DNA of 23,415 nt from an uncultured Collinsella sp. (GTDB taxonomy: Bacteria; Actinomycetota; Coriobacteriia; Coriobacteriales; Coriobacteriaceae). The DNA lies in assembly GCA_902470905.1 (NCBI GenBank), contig CABRIC010000031.1, positions 1 through 23,415 on the forward strand. Reading direction: 5' to 3'. Below are positions 1-7,096 of the stretch, piece by piece. A program made the translations under genes and the position numbers. The notes beneath the pieces are model-generated. The model saw only the letters and a program-made list of their open reading frames with translations, ran no database searches and had not been told where the DNA came from. How positions within the stretch are numbered: position 1 is the first letter of the stretch; the number at the start of each line of letters is the position of its first letter.

Positions 1-47
1 CTACACAAGGAGTATCGTCGGCAGCGTCAGATGTGTATAAGAGACAG
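1..47 (+). other. Illumina Nextera P5-side adapter (sequencing artefact)
   Basis: Bases 1-6 (CTACAC) match the end of the P5 primer. Bases 7-14 (AAGGAGTA) match a Nextera i5 index. Bases 15-28 are the Nextera read-1 sequence and bases 29-47 are the 19-base Tn5 mosaic end, finishing in GAGACAG. This is untrimmed library adapter, not genome, and should be removed before any analysis of the dut side of the contig. Confidence 0.97.
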
Positions 48-109
48 GGACAGCCCCTTTGTCGCATCGGCTTACTAGAAAAGTAAATATTGTTTCAAGC
101 GAGTAGCCG

Positions 110-212
110 CCCGCCCGTGGCTTACCTATATCGTTCCACGCGCAGTTTCGCAGCGAGCGAAGCGACGCGAGAATGTTTGAGCATGGAATGATATAGGTAA
201 GCCACGGGCGGG
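110..212. repeat. Long inverted repeat (giant hairpin) downstream of dut
   Basis: The arms 110-141 and 181-212 are complementary over 32 bases with two mismatches, around a 39-base loop rich in GCGA and CGCGA words. It begins 16 bases beyond the dut stop codon. A dut transcript reading through would fold it into a very stable stem, but no T-tract follows on the minus strand, so it is not a classical intrinsic terminator. The arm contains CCCGTGG, as does one of the two elements near rnj, but the loop is unrelated to theirs. No gene is seen in 48-227. It could be a repeat element, a transcript-end stabiliser or an RNase III substrate. Confidence 0.85.
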
Positions 213-227
213 AGGGATACGAGCGCC

Positions 228-671
228 CTAGGCGACGCCGCTGGAGCCGAAGCCTCCGTTGCCTCGGTCGGTTACGTCTAGTTCTTCTACTTCTATGAGG
301 TTGACCGTGGGGACTTCTTGGATGACGAGTTGGGCTATGCGGTCGCCTTTGTTGATTTGGATGTTGTTGGAGGGATCCAGGTTGATGAGGATAACCTTGA
401 GTTCTCCTCGGTAGTGGGCGTCGATGAGGCCCGGCGTGTTGACTATAGACAGGCCCTGCTTGATGGCCAAGCCGCTGCGGGGCTGGACGAAGCCGGCGTA
501 GCCATCGGGCAGGGCGATGGCCAGCCCGGTAGAGACCAGACGGCGTTCGAAGGGCTTCAGGACGCAGTCCTCGTTGGAGCGCAGATCCAAGCCGGCATCG
601 GTGGGATGGGCGTATTTGGGAAGCTCGACGGTGGGGTCGAGACGCTTTATGTTGACGGTAATGTTGGACAT
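228..671 (-). CDS. dut: Deoxyuridine 5'-triphosphate nucleotidohydrolase (dUTPase)
   Basis: This cytosolic enzyme cleaves dUTP to dUMP and pyrophosphate, keeping uracil out of DNA and supplying dUMP for thymidylate synthesis. The 147 residues match the trimeric dUTPase family. All five motifs are present: DAGLDLR near residue 25, PRSGL at 64-68, GLIDAHYRGE at 81-90, GDRIAQL at 109-115 and the glycine-rich C-terminal RGNGGFGSS at 136-144. The start is the ATG at 671, only 4 bases after the nrdR stop. Its Shine-Dalgarno AAGGTG overlaps the end of nrdR, so translation is probably coupled. Together with nrdR it forms a nucleotide-pool pair downstream of the SOS-regulated LysM gene. The protein is complete and has no anomaly. 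Confidence 0.97.
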   Translation of the reverse strand: MSNITVNIKRLDPTVELPKYAHPTDAGLDLRSNEDCVLKPFERRLVSTGLAIALPDGYAGFVQPRSGLAIKQGLSIVNTPGLIDAHYRGELKVILINLDPSNNIQINKGDRIAQLVIQEVPTVNLIEVEELDVTDRGNGGFGSSGVA

Positions 672-675
672 GGAA

Positions 676-1119
676 TCACCTTAGCTTGTCGAGCTCTTGC
701 AGAAACTCATCGACGTCTTTGAAATCGCGGTAGACCGAGGCAAAGCGGATGTACGCCACCTTGTCGATCTTGGCCAAGCGCTTGAGCACCATGTCACCCA
801 ACTCATGGGACGTGACGGCCGTCAGCGTACGAGAACGCAGCTCGACCTCGATATCGTCGATAATCTCATTGAGCTTCTTAGTGTCGATATCACGCTTGAT
901 GGTGGCGCGCATCAAACCGACGAGCAGCTTATTGCGATCGAACCGCTGCTTGGTTCCGTCCGACTTAATGACCTCGATTGGGTCTTCGCATCGCTCGAAC
1001 GTTGTAAAGCGGTAATTACACGAGCAACATTCGCGACGGCGCTTAATGGTGTTATTTGACTCCTGCATACGAGAATCAACGACGCGGGTATGTGCCTTGC
1101 CGCATTTGGGACAGCGCAT
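676..1119 (-). CDS. nrdR: Transcriptional repressor NrdR
   Basis: NrdR is a zinc-ribbon and ATP-cone repressor that binds NrdR boxes upstream of ribonucleotide reductase genes and senses dATP/ATP. The 147 residues are the usual family length. The N-terminal zinc ribbon shows CPKC at residues 3-6 and CCSC at 31-34, followed by an ATP-cone domain from about residue 49 to 139. A good Shine-Dalgarno (AAGAGGAGG) precedes the ATG at 1119. No ribonucleotide reductase gene lies in the window, so its targets are elsewhere. Unusually, the start codon and first codons lie in one arm of a perfect 12-bp inverted repeat (1114-1125 / 1146-1157). The gene sits 51 bases after the LysM gene and 4 bases before dut, so one transcript may cover all three. 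Confidence 0.97.
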   Translation of the reverse strand: MRCPKCGKAHTRVVDSRMQESNNTIKRRRECCSCNYRFTTFERCEDPIEVIKSDGTKQRFDRNKLLVGLMRATIKRDIDTKKLNEIIDDIEVELRSRTLTAVTSHELGDMVLKRLAKIDKVAYIRFASVYRDFKDVDEFLQELDKLR

Positions 1120-1157
1120 GGTACCTCCTCTTAAACGATAACAAGGGTACCATGCGC
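1114..1157 (-). promoter_or_regulatory. Perfect inverted repeat enclosing the nrdR start codon
   Basis: GCGCATGGTACC at 1114-1125 is exactly complementary to GGTACCATGCGC at 1146-1157, with a 20-base spacer. On the mRNA the right-hand arm holds the last two G of the Shine-Dalgarno, the AUG and the second codon, and the rest of the Shine-Dalgarno is in the loop. If formed, the hairpin would hide the nrdR initiation site. It might instead act as a processing site, or as a DNA operator. The function is inferred; the symmetry is directly visible. Confidence 0.7.
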
Positions 1158-1170
1158 AGCGCGATAATGA

Positions 1171-1620
1171 TTACGAACGAGTAGGAACCTTAAGATGCGC
1201 ACCGGCGGCGAGCGAACCATGCTCCAGATGATTGACGTTACGGATCATGTCGGAAGTCTCTTGCGTTGAAAGGCCTTCGATTGGATATTCCTCGGCAAGC
1301 GACCAAAGAGAATCGCCAGGCTGAACGCGAATGGTCTCGTAGGTAACGTTAGAAACGGACTCGGCATACGCGGCGTGACGCGCGCTAAAGACCGACGTAG
1401 CGAGGACAAAGAAGAGCGTAAGCGCAACGGCGACGGCAACAATCGTCGAGACCTTCAGGGCAGCGGGAGTCGGCGCGGCAACAGCATACTGAGTGCGAGC
1501 AGACTTTACGGGCAAAGGCTGATAACCGGAACGTCCACCCTTGACAACAGTAAAAGCGGGCGCGGCAGGCGTCTCGAGCTTAAGGGCGAGGTTTCCCTGG
1601 ACCATATTCGTTGCGTTCAT
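1171..1620 (-). CDS. LysM-domain membrane protein, candidate SOS cell-division inhibitor (YneA/DivS-like)
   Basis: The protein has about 149 residues with a cytoplasmic N-terminus, one hydrophobic segment (about residues 58-79, IVAVAVALTLFFVL) and a C-terminal LysM domain (about 97-146: GDSLWSLAEEY, then an asparagine and a final LKVP). LysM domains bind peptidoglycan. A small TM+LysM protein divergent from lexA is the arrangement of Bacillus yneA, with DivS and Rv2719c as actinobacterial counterparts; these are induced in the SOS response and hold up septation. The promoter with a LexA box in its spacer supports that role. Two adjacent ATG codons exist (1623 and 1620). I chose 1620 because it lies 6 bases from the GGAG Shine-Dalgarno. 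LysM proteins are common, so the division-inhibitor role rests on the context. Confidence 0.85.
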   Translation of the reverse strand: MNATNMVQGNLALKLETPAAPAFTVVKGGRSGYQPLPVKSARTQYAVAAPTPAALKVSTIVAVAVALTLFFVLATSVFSARHAAYAESVSNVTYETIRVQPGDSLWSLAEEYPIEGLSTQETSDMIRNVNHLEHGSLAAGAHLKVPTRS

Positions 1621-1691
1621 CATGTTCTCCTCTCGCGTGTTTTGCTGAGAACAGTTTTATCAAGCCGCGCGGACAAAAATGTCTAGCGCGA

Positions 1692-1703
1692 GAACGAATG
1701 TTC
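1692..1703. promoter_or_regulatory. LexA (SOS) box 1
   Basis: GAACGAATGTTC is a perfect GAAC-N4-GTTC palindrome, the Gram-positive LexA operator core. It lies 68 bases upstream of the LysM start and just downstream of that gene's predicted -10, so bound LexA would block the transcription start region. Confidence 0.8.
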
Positions 1704-1710
1704 GGTTATT

Positions 1711-1738
1711 ATTATCTTCGAACAGTTGTTCCTGTCAA
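1711..1738 (-). promoter_or_regulatory. SOS promoter of the LysM gene with LexA box 2 in its spacer
   Basis: On the minus strand TTGACA (1738-1733) is followed 16 bases later by GATAAT (1716-1711). The operator CGAACAGTTGTTCC (1719-1732) fills the spacer almost exactly. Occupancy by LexA would exclude RNA polymerase. The same layout is found at recA in this window. Confidence 0.8.
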
Positions 1739-1746
1739 GCAAAATT

Positions 1747-1760
1747 CGAACATTTGTTTG
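1747..1760. promoter_or_regulatory. LexA (SOS) box 3, proximal to lexA
   Basis: CGAACATTTGTTTG matches CGAAC-N4-GTTCG with one mismatch in the right half. It ends 23 bases before the lexA start codon and next to the AGAGG Shine-Dalgarno, a good position for LexA autorepression. I could not place a convincing lexA -35/-10 pair. Confidence 0.75.
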
Positions 1761-1783
1761 ACATGGGTAGAGAGGATGCCCTG

Positions 1784-2428
1784 ATGGCTCGCAAAATTAC
1801 CAAGCGTCAGCAGCAAATTTACGACTTCATCAAGGAATATCAGCAGGAGAAGGGTTATCCGCCCAGCGTGCGCGAGATGGCTTCTGCCGTGGGCCTTTCC
1901 TCCCCCAGCACAGTACACGCCCATCTATCTGCTCTGGAGGCGCGCGGGCTACTCAAGCGCGATGCCACCAAACCGCGCGCCCTGGAACTCTTTAACGAGG
2001 ACGGCTCCTCGGTCTCAATTTCTAAATCTGACGAGCCCACCGCACCTCGCGGAACGGTCTCGCTACCGCTCGTTGGTCGCGTCGCGGCTGGGATTCCCAT
2101 TCTGGCCGAGCAGAATATCGAAGACACTTTTACTATCCCGACCGAAATCGCCACTGATCAGGGTTCCTTCATCCTTGAGGTACATGGGAGCTCAATGATC
2201 AATGTCGGCATCTTCAATGGCGATTACATCATCGTCCGTGAACAAAAGAGTGCCATGAACGGCGAAATTGTCGTGGCCATGATTGATGGTTCAGCGACCG
2301 TCAAGACGTTCTACAAGGAGCAGGGACGCGTACGCCTGCAGCCTGAGAATGACACCATGGAGCCTATCTATGCAACGAATCCCGTTATCCTGGGCAAAGT
2401 CGTCGGCTTGATGCGCCGGTTCTCGTAA
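1784..2428 (+). CDS. lexA: SOS response repressor LexA
   Basis: LexA represses SOS genes and cleaves itself when stimulated by RecA filaments. The 214 residues comprise an N-terminal winged helix (recognition region about 28-50, PPSVREMASAVGLSSPSTVH) and a C-terminal S24-type protease domain. The cleavage site is Ala102-Gly103 (VAAGIPI). The catalytic Ser137 (HGSSM) and Lys174 (ATVKTF) are 37 residues apart, as in E. coli LexA. A longer reading frame extends upstream, but I chose the ATG at 1784 because AGAGG stands 8 bases before it, the protein then begins MARKITKRQ, and an upstream start would place the LexA box inside the gene. Its stop overlaps the next start (TAATG). It is divergent from the LysM gene, with three LexA boxes between them. 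Confidence 0.97.
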   Translation: MARKITKRQQQIYDFIKEYQQEKGYPPSVREMASAVGLSSPSTVHAHLSALEARGLLKRDATKPRALELFNEDGSSVSISKSDEPTAPRGTVSLPLVGRVAAGIPILAEQNIEDTFTIPTEIATDQGSFILEVHGSSMINVGIFNGDYIIVREQKSAMNGEIVVAMIDGSATVKTFYKEQGRVRLQPENDTMEPIYATNPVILGKVVGLMRRFS

Positions 2429-3132
2429 TGCAAAAACGCATCACCATCTTTGACACCGTCCGCGGGTTTACGATGATTTCAATGGCAGGTTTTCACGCTT
2501 GCTACGATCTCGCCTACCTGTACGGTTGGGATATGCCCTGGTTTACACAGACCGTCTTTCAAGACATCTGGCGTGCCAGCATCAGCTGGGTATTCCTGTT
2601 TATCGCGGGTTGGATGTGCACGCTCTCACGCAACAATGCTAAACGAGCGGCCAAGTACGCTGCCGCAGCTTTGGTCGTCTGGATCGTAACAACGCTCGTA
2701 TCGGTCGACGATTCAGTAAACTTTGGCATCATTTATTGTATGGCGGCGTGTACCGCTGTGGCAGCCGTAGCACGACCGATGCTTCAGAAAGTTCCCAGCA
2801 CATGGGGCATTGCGATATGCCTCGCTCTCTTCGCAGCGACATGGGGCATTCCGAAATCGACCTATTCATTCCCCTATTTGGCGTGGCTAGGATTTCCCGA
2901 CCCCAGGTTTGTTTCAGGCGACTATTATCCAATCATCCCGTTCATATTCATGTACCTCACAGGATATTTTGCTGCGCATACCGCTCAAAGATATGAACAT
3001 CCCGCACCAAGCTGGGCCTACGCCAATCCCATCCCGGCGCTCGCCAGCCTTGGACGTCACGCACTCCCCTTTTATCTACTGCATCAGCCCATTATTCTGG
3101 GCTTTTTGGAGCTCGTCTACTCGGTGCGATAA
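2428..3132 (+). CDS. DUF1624 / HGSNAT-like polytopic membrane protein
   Basis: This 234-residue membrane protein has about six or seven hydrophobic segments. It opens with FDTVRGFTMISMAGFHACYDL, in which the DxxRG and the FHxxYDL pattern are typical of the DUF1624 family (COG3503), related to the catalytic domain of heparan-alpha-glucosaminide N-acetyltransferase. The C-terminal LGRHALPFYLLHQPIILG is also characteristic. The family is thought to move acyl groups across the membrane, but the bacterial substrate is unknown. The gene starts inside the lexA stop codon (TAATG), so its translation is coupled to lexA and it is probably SOS-linked. Its last 16 bases overlap the end of the convergent hflX. 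No terminator is visible between them. Confidence 0.9.
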   Translation: MQKRITIFDTVRGFTMISMAGFHACYDLAYLYGWDMPWFTQTVFQDIWRASISWVFLFIAGWMCTLSRNNAKRAAKYAAAALVVWIVTTLVSVDDSVNFGIIYCMAACTAVAAVARPMLQKVPSTWGIAICLALFAATWGIPKSTYSFPYLAWLGFPDPRFVSGDYYPIIPFIFMYLTGYFAAHTAQRYEHPAPSWAYANPIPALASLGRHALPFYLLHQPIILGFLELVYSVR

Positions 3133-4406
3133 CGCTTGAGCCGCGGCGCGATACGAGCCGGCAGCTTCGCAACAATACGAACGCCGCCCTCAAGATATTC
3201 CTCGTGCAAAAGGGTTCCCTGTTCATGCACCAGCGTGATGAGGGCGCCCTCGCGATACGGGATTTCAGCGGAGAGCAACACATCGGTGGCAGCCGCCTCG
3301 CGAGCAATACGGTCGACGAGATCGTCGAGTCCCTCGCCCGTCTGGGCCGAGAACAGCACGGCCTCGGGATAGCGACGACGGAAACTTAATCGATCAACGC
3401 TATCGAGAAGATCGATTTTATTGAACACCGTAAGCGTCAAACGCTCGCCGGCACCGATCTCGTCAAGAACGCGATCGACTGCCTCGAGCTGGCGCTCGTA
3501 GTCCTCGTCAGAGGCATCCACAACTTTAAGGATCAGATCGGCACCAAGAACCTCAGACAGCGTGGACTTAAAGGCATCAACGAGACCATGCGGTAGCTTT
3601 TGAATAAAGCCAACAGTATCGGTAATCGTCATGCCACGACCGCCGGGCAGGCGATACGAACGCGTCGTCGGGTCGAGCGTAGCAAACAGCTTGTCCTGCG
3701 AAAGCACCGTAGATCCGGTCAGACGATTGAGCAACGTCGATTTACCCGCATTGGTATAACCGGCTAACGCGACGCGAAACGCCGGTGACTCAATGCGGCT
3801 CTTGGATTGAACATCGCGACGCTGTTCAACCTGCTTAAGCTCACGACGAAGCGCAGCGATCTTATTACGAATGAGGCGACGGTCGACCTCGAGCTGGCTT
3901 TCACCCTGGCCAAAGCGTGAGCCGATGCCGCCGCGCGTCTGTTCCTTGGCGAGATGGCTCCACATGCCACGCAGACGAGGCAACAGATATTGAAGCTGTG
4001 CCAGCTGTACCTGTAGGCGTCCCTCACGCGTCTGAGCATGCAGGCCAAAAATATCCAAGATCAGTGCCGTACGATCGATAATCTTTACCGGCTCGCCCAC
4101 GGCTTTCTCCAAATAGGATTGCTGCGAGGGCGTCAGGTCGTCGTCAAAAATAACGACATCGGCATCCATGCGATGCACCAGGCCGCACAGCTCTTCAACC
4201 TTACCGGAACCGATAAACGATTTAGGATACGGCTTTACCAAACGCTGTGACAAGCGTGCCACGCACTGGGCACCAGCCGTGTGGGTAAGACGCTCCAGCT
4301 CATCAAGCGAGCGATCGAGCGGCCACGCATTGTTGCGCCACTCAACACCAACTAATATGGCACGCTCGGGCTCGGGTGCCGTGGGAACAAGGGGGAAACG
4401 GGCCAT
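3117..4406 (-). CDS. hflX: GTPase HflX
   Basis: HflX is a ribosome-associated GTPase that splits or rescues stalled ribosomes under stress. The 429 residues include the N-terminal HflX domain with the SGKVEEL and VIFDDDLTPSQQ segments (about 67-95). A linker with LLPRLRGMWSHL and the signature GGIGSRFGQGESQLEVDRR follows at about 159-177. The G domain carries GYTNAGKST (216-224), TLDPTT (243-248), DTVG (263-266) and NKID (329-332). The start ATG overlaps the miaA stop (TAATG), so it is the last gene of the miaB-miaA-hflX unit. It ends inside the convergent DUF1624 gene. The linkage to miaA is a widely conserved arrangement. Confidence 0.97.
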   Translation of the reverse strand: MARFPLVPTAPEPERAILVGVEWRNNAWPLDRSLDELERLTHTAGAQCVARLSQRLVKPYPKSFIGSGKVEELCGLVHRMDADVVIFDDDLTPSQQSYLEKAVGEPVKIIDRTALILDIFGLHAQTREGRLQVQLAQLQYLLPRLRGMWSHLAKEQTRGGIGSRFGQGESQLEVDRRLIRNKIAALRRELKQVEQRRDVQSKSRIESPAFRVALAGYTNAGKSTLLNRLTGSTVLSQDKLFATLDPTTRSYRLPGGRGMTITDTVGFIQKLPHGLVDAFKSTLSEVLGADLILKVVDASDEDYERQLEAVDRVLDEIGAGERLTLTVFNKIDLLDSVDRLSFRRRYPEAVLFSAQTGEGLDDLVDRIAREAAATDVLLSAEIPYREGALITLVHEQGTLLHEEYLEGGVRIVAKLPARIAPRLKRYRTE

Positions 4407-5344
4407 TAGGCAGCCTCAATACGATGCAGGATATCCTCAACGACCTCATCGATCGCAAATTGGTCCATATCAAACCACACGATGCGGTCATCGCGCTTAA
4501 ACCACGAAAGCTGACGTTTGGCATAGCGACGCGAACGCATCTTGATAAGTTCGCGAGCCTCAGACATAGAAATCACGCCATTGAAAGCATCAATGATCTC
4601 TTTATAGCCAATTGCCTGCATCGAAGTCAGGGCATCTCCCAGCCCCTGGTCCATAAGACCGCGAACCTCATCGACAAGGCCCTGCTCAAACATCAGATCG
4701 ACGCGCAGGTTAATGCGCTCGTAGAGCACCTCGCGATTACGCGTCAGACCAAACCACAGAGCGTGATAATGCTCGCGCGGAACACTAAACTGCGACTTTT
4801 GCTGCGCATAGGAGACGCCATTATCGTGCATTTCGAGCGCGCGAATCACGCGGCGAACATTATGGGGGTGGATGACCGCAGCGGACTCGGGGTCACGCTC
4901 GGCAAGCAGGGCATGCAGTTCTTCCTCACCAATACGCTCGGCAAGCTCCTGATAGCCCGCACGGCGATCGTCCTCAAGTTCACCCGAGGGAAAGTCCATC
5001 TCATCGAGAGCGGCCTTGAGATACAGCCCCGTACCTCCGCAAAAAACCGGCAGGTAACCCGAACCAAGGAGACGTTCAACATGCGCGCGAGCGTCAGCCT
5101 GATAAAGCGCAGCAGAATATGCCACACCCGGCTCTACAATGTCGACGAGACGCAGCGGCGCCGTACACTCATCGGGCGTCATCTTTGCGGTACCGATGTC
5201 CATGCCGCGATAGATTTGCATCGCATCGCACGACAGCACTTCGGACGAAAGACGAGCGGCCAAACGGTCGGCAACATCACTCTTACCAACCGCCGTCGGA
5301 CCGACGATCGCAACGGCGGAAAGACCTGCCCCGGAAGAAACCAT
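4406..5344 (-). CDS. miaA: tRNA dimethylallyltransferase MiaA
   Basis: MiaA transfers a dimethylallyl group to N6 of adenosine 37 in tRNAs reading codons that start with U, making i6A, the substrate of MiaB encoded just upstream. The 312 residues are normal for the family. The P-loop GPTAVGKS lies at 15-22, followed by the DAMQIYRGMDIGTAK segment (about 40-54), the GGTGLY motif near 103-108 and the C-terminal QAIGYKE motif. The start codon overlaps the miaB stop and the stop overlaps the hflX start, both as TAATG. The two consecutive steps of ms2i6A synthesis are therefore translationally coupled. Confidence 0.98.
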   Translation of the reverse strand: MVSSGAGLSAVAIVGPTAVGKSDVADRLAARLSSEVLSCDAMQIYRGMDIGTAKMTPDECTAPLRLVDIVEPGVAYSAALYQADARAHVERLLGSGYLPVFCGGTGLYLKAALDEMDFPSGELEDDRRAGYQELAERIGEEELHALLAERDPESAAVIHPHNVRRVIRALEMHDNGVSYAQQKSQFSVPREHYHALWFGLTRNREVLYERINLRVDLMFEQGLVDEVRGLMDQGLGDALTSMQAIGYKEIIDAFNGVISMSEARELIKMRSRRYAKRQLSWFKRDDRIVWFDMDQFAIDEVVEDILHRIEAA

Positions 5345-6720
5345 TAGCGCGGCTCGCCCACAACGGAGCCGGACAAATACCAGGTCTTGGCAACGTCAAC
5401 GTCAACATCAACGATCTTGCCAACAAGCTGATCGATGCTGTAGCCCTCGGGGATGGGCGCATGAACGGTCTGATTCTTAGGACTCTTGCCCAGCAGGACC
5501 GCGTCGTTCTTTTTGCTCGTTCCCTCAATGAGCGCCGGAACCACAGTATGAAGCTCACCCTGGTTATACTCGTGTGCCGTGGTCTCGATAACCTTAACCA
5601 GACGGTTGAAACGCTCGAGAATAACCTCATGCGGCGTAGGATCGTCAATCTCGGCGGCCGGGGTACCGGCGCGCTTTGAATAGATGAAGGTATAGGCCTG
5701 AGCATAGCGGACCGTCTCGGCAAGTGAGAGCGTCTGCTCAAAGTCTTCTTCAGTCTCACCCGGAAAGCCAACGATAATGTCAGTCGAGAGCGCGATATCG
5801 GGCATGCGATTGCGGATGCGATCGACCAGGCCCAGATAGTCCTCGCGTGTATAACGGCGATTCATCTCTTTGAGGATCCGTGTCGAACCTGACTGGACGG
5901 CCAGGTGCAGCTGCGGCATAACGGCAGGCGTCTCGGCCATGGCGTCGATGGTCTCAGGCAACAGGTCCTTGGGATGCGAAGACGTAAAGAAGATGCGCTC
6001 CACACCCGTATCGCCCACGGCACGCAGCAGATCGGCAAAACGCGGCTTGCCAAACAGATCGCGACCATATGAGTTAACGTTTTGGCCCAGCAGCGTAATC
6101 TCACGCACGCCCTGGCGCACCAAACCGGTCACCTCGTCGACAATCTCCTCGAAGGGGCGGCTCTTTTCGCGACCGCGCACGTACGGCACGATGCAATAGG
6201 TGCAGAAATTATTGCAGCCCGTCATGATGGGCACCCAGGCGTGATACTGGGTCTCGCGATGCCACGGCATGCTCATGGCATCCGTATCCTCATGCTCATT
6301 GGTGCGGATATGACGCTTGCCGTCAAGGAACGCCTCGGCAATGAGCTCGGCAACATGTGCGATGGAATGCGTGCCAAAGATGACATTGACGTTATCGGCG
6401 TTGGTGAGCAGGCCCTCGCCATCACGCTGCGCAATGCAGCCGCCCACGGCAACCACACGCTTGCCCGAAGGCGAAGGCGGCAGGCTTTTGCAGGAATTGC
6501 ACTGACCGTACAGGCGAGTATCGGCGGCCTCACGCACACAGCATGTCATGAAGACAACGATATCGGCATGCTCGGGATCGAGCGCCATGAGACAGCCATA
6601 CGAATCAAGCAGACCGCTCACGCGCTCGGAATCGTGCTGATTCATCTGGCAGCCAAAGGTGCGGATAAAGTAGGTTTTACCGGCAAGAATATCGCGTACG
6701 GAACGCTGGTCCATGTGCAT
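5344..6720 (-). CDS. miaB: tRNA-2-methylthio-N6-dimethylallyladenosine synthase MiaB
   Basis: MiaB is a radical-SAM methylthiotransferase that converts i6A37 to ms2i6A37. With the start at 6720 it has 458 residues, normal for the family. The N-terminal domain binds the auxiliary cluster through Cys24 (TFGCQMN), Cys60 or Cys61 (MTCCVR) and Cys95 (GGCIAQ). The radical-SAM motif CNNFCTYC is at 169-176 and a TRAM domain ends the protein. An open frame runs upstream into the spoVS gene but has no family resemblance. I chose ATG 6720; ATG 6714, 9 bases from the AGGA Shine-Dalgarno, is equally possible. It is separated from spoVS by 43 bases and coupled to miaA by TAATG. Confidence 0.97.
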   Translation of the reverse strand: MHMDQRSVRDILAGKTYFIRTFGCQMNQHDSERVSGLLDSYGCLMALDPEHADIVVFMTCCVREAADTRLYGQCNSCKSLPPSPSGKRVVAVGGCIAQRDGEGLLTNADNVNVIFGTHSIAHVAELIAEAFLDGKRHIRTNEHEDTDAMSMPWHRETQYHAWVPIMTGCNNFCTYCIVPYVRGREKSRPFEEIVDEVTGLVRQGVREITLLGQNVNSYGRDLFGKPRFADLLRAVGDTGVERIFFTSSHPKDLLPETIDAMAETPAVMPQLHLAVQSGSTRILKEMNRRYTREDYLGLVDRIRNRMPDIALSTDIIVGFPGETEEDFEQTLSLAETVRYAQAYTFIYSKRAGTPAAEIDDPTPHEVILERFNRLVKVIETTAHEYNQGELHTVVPALIEGTSKKNDAVLLGKSPKNQTVHAPIPEGYSIDQLVGKIVDVDVDVAKTWYLSGSVVGEPR

Positions 6721-6763
6721 AAGTCCTAACGATGGAAGGGAGGCGAATCGAGGCAAGCAGAAG

Positions 6764-7081
6764 CTATGCCACAGGCTTAACATCATCCATGACGACGTTA
6801 TCCATAGCAGCTCGATTGATCTGGTGAACGTAGATAGAAAGGCGGATGGCCGTGCGCGACTCCCCGTTAATGAGGATGTCGGAGAACACGGGCGCGCAGG
6901 AAATATCAAAACCGGTTGGAATCAAAAAACCGCGCGCGATAGCCACGGCCTTAATGGCCTGGTTGACAGCACCAGCGCCGACACACTGGATGTTGACGGG
7001 TACACCATCCTTGACCATGCCGGCGATGGCGCCGGCAACGGACGCGGGCGATGATTTGCTTGATACCTTCAGGCAATCCAT
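6764..7081 (-). CDS. spoVS: Stage V sporulation protein S (SpoVS, Alba-like)
   Basis: This small 105-residue protein closely resembles SpoVS: LKVSSKSSPASVAGAIAG at 4-21, GAGAVNQAIKAVAIARG at 35-51 and the C-terminal SRTAIRLSIY. SpoVS has an Alba-like fold and probably binds nucleic acid. It is known from Bacillus sporulation, but homologues occur in many non-sporulating bacteria, so the name does not imply sporulation here. The start ATG at 7081 has AGGAG 7 bases upstream. The protein carries about 18 more residues at its C-terminus than the usual 86 to 90. It stands between a GHKL ATPase gene and miaB, with RNase Y further upstream, as in Bacillus. Confidence 0.95.
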   Translation of the reverse strand: MDCLKVSSKSSPASVAGAIAGMVKDGVPVNIQCVGAGAVNQAIKAVAIARGFLIPTGFDISCAPVFSDILINGESRTAIRLSIYVHQINRAAMDNVVMDDVKPVA

Positions 7082-7096
7082 GAAGAAACTCCTGCG

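Noticed and set aside
1679..1783. Longer LexA starting at 1679
   Set aside because: It would translate through all three LexA boxes. ATG 1784 has a good Shine-Dalgarno and gives the normal LexA N-terminus.
6721..6909. Extended N-terminus of MiaB overlapping spoVS
   Set aside because: The added residues have no family similarity, overlap the spoVS gene and lie upstream of the AGGA Shine-Dalgarno next to ATG 6720/6714.
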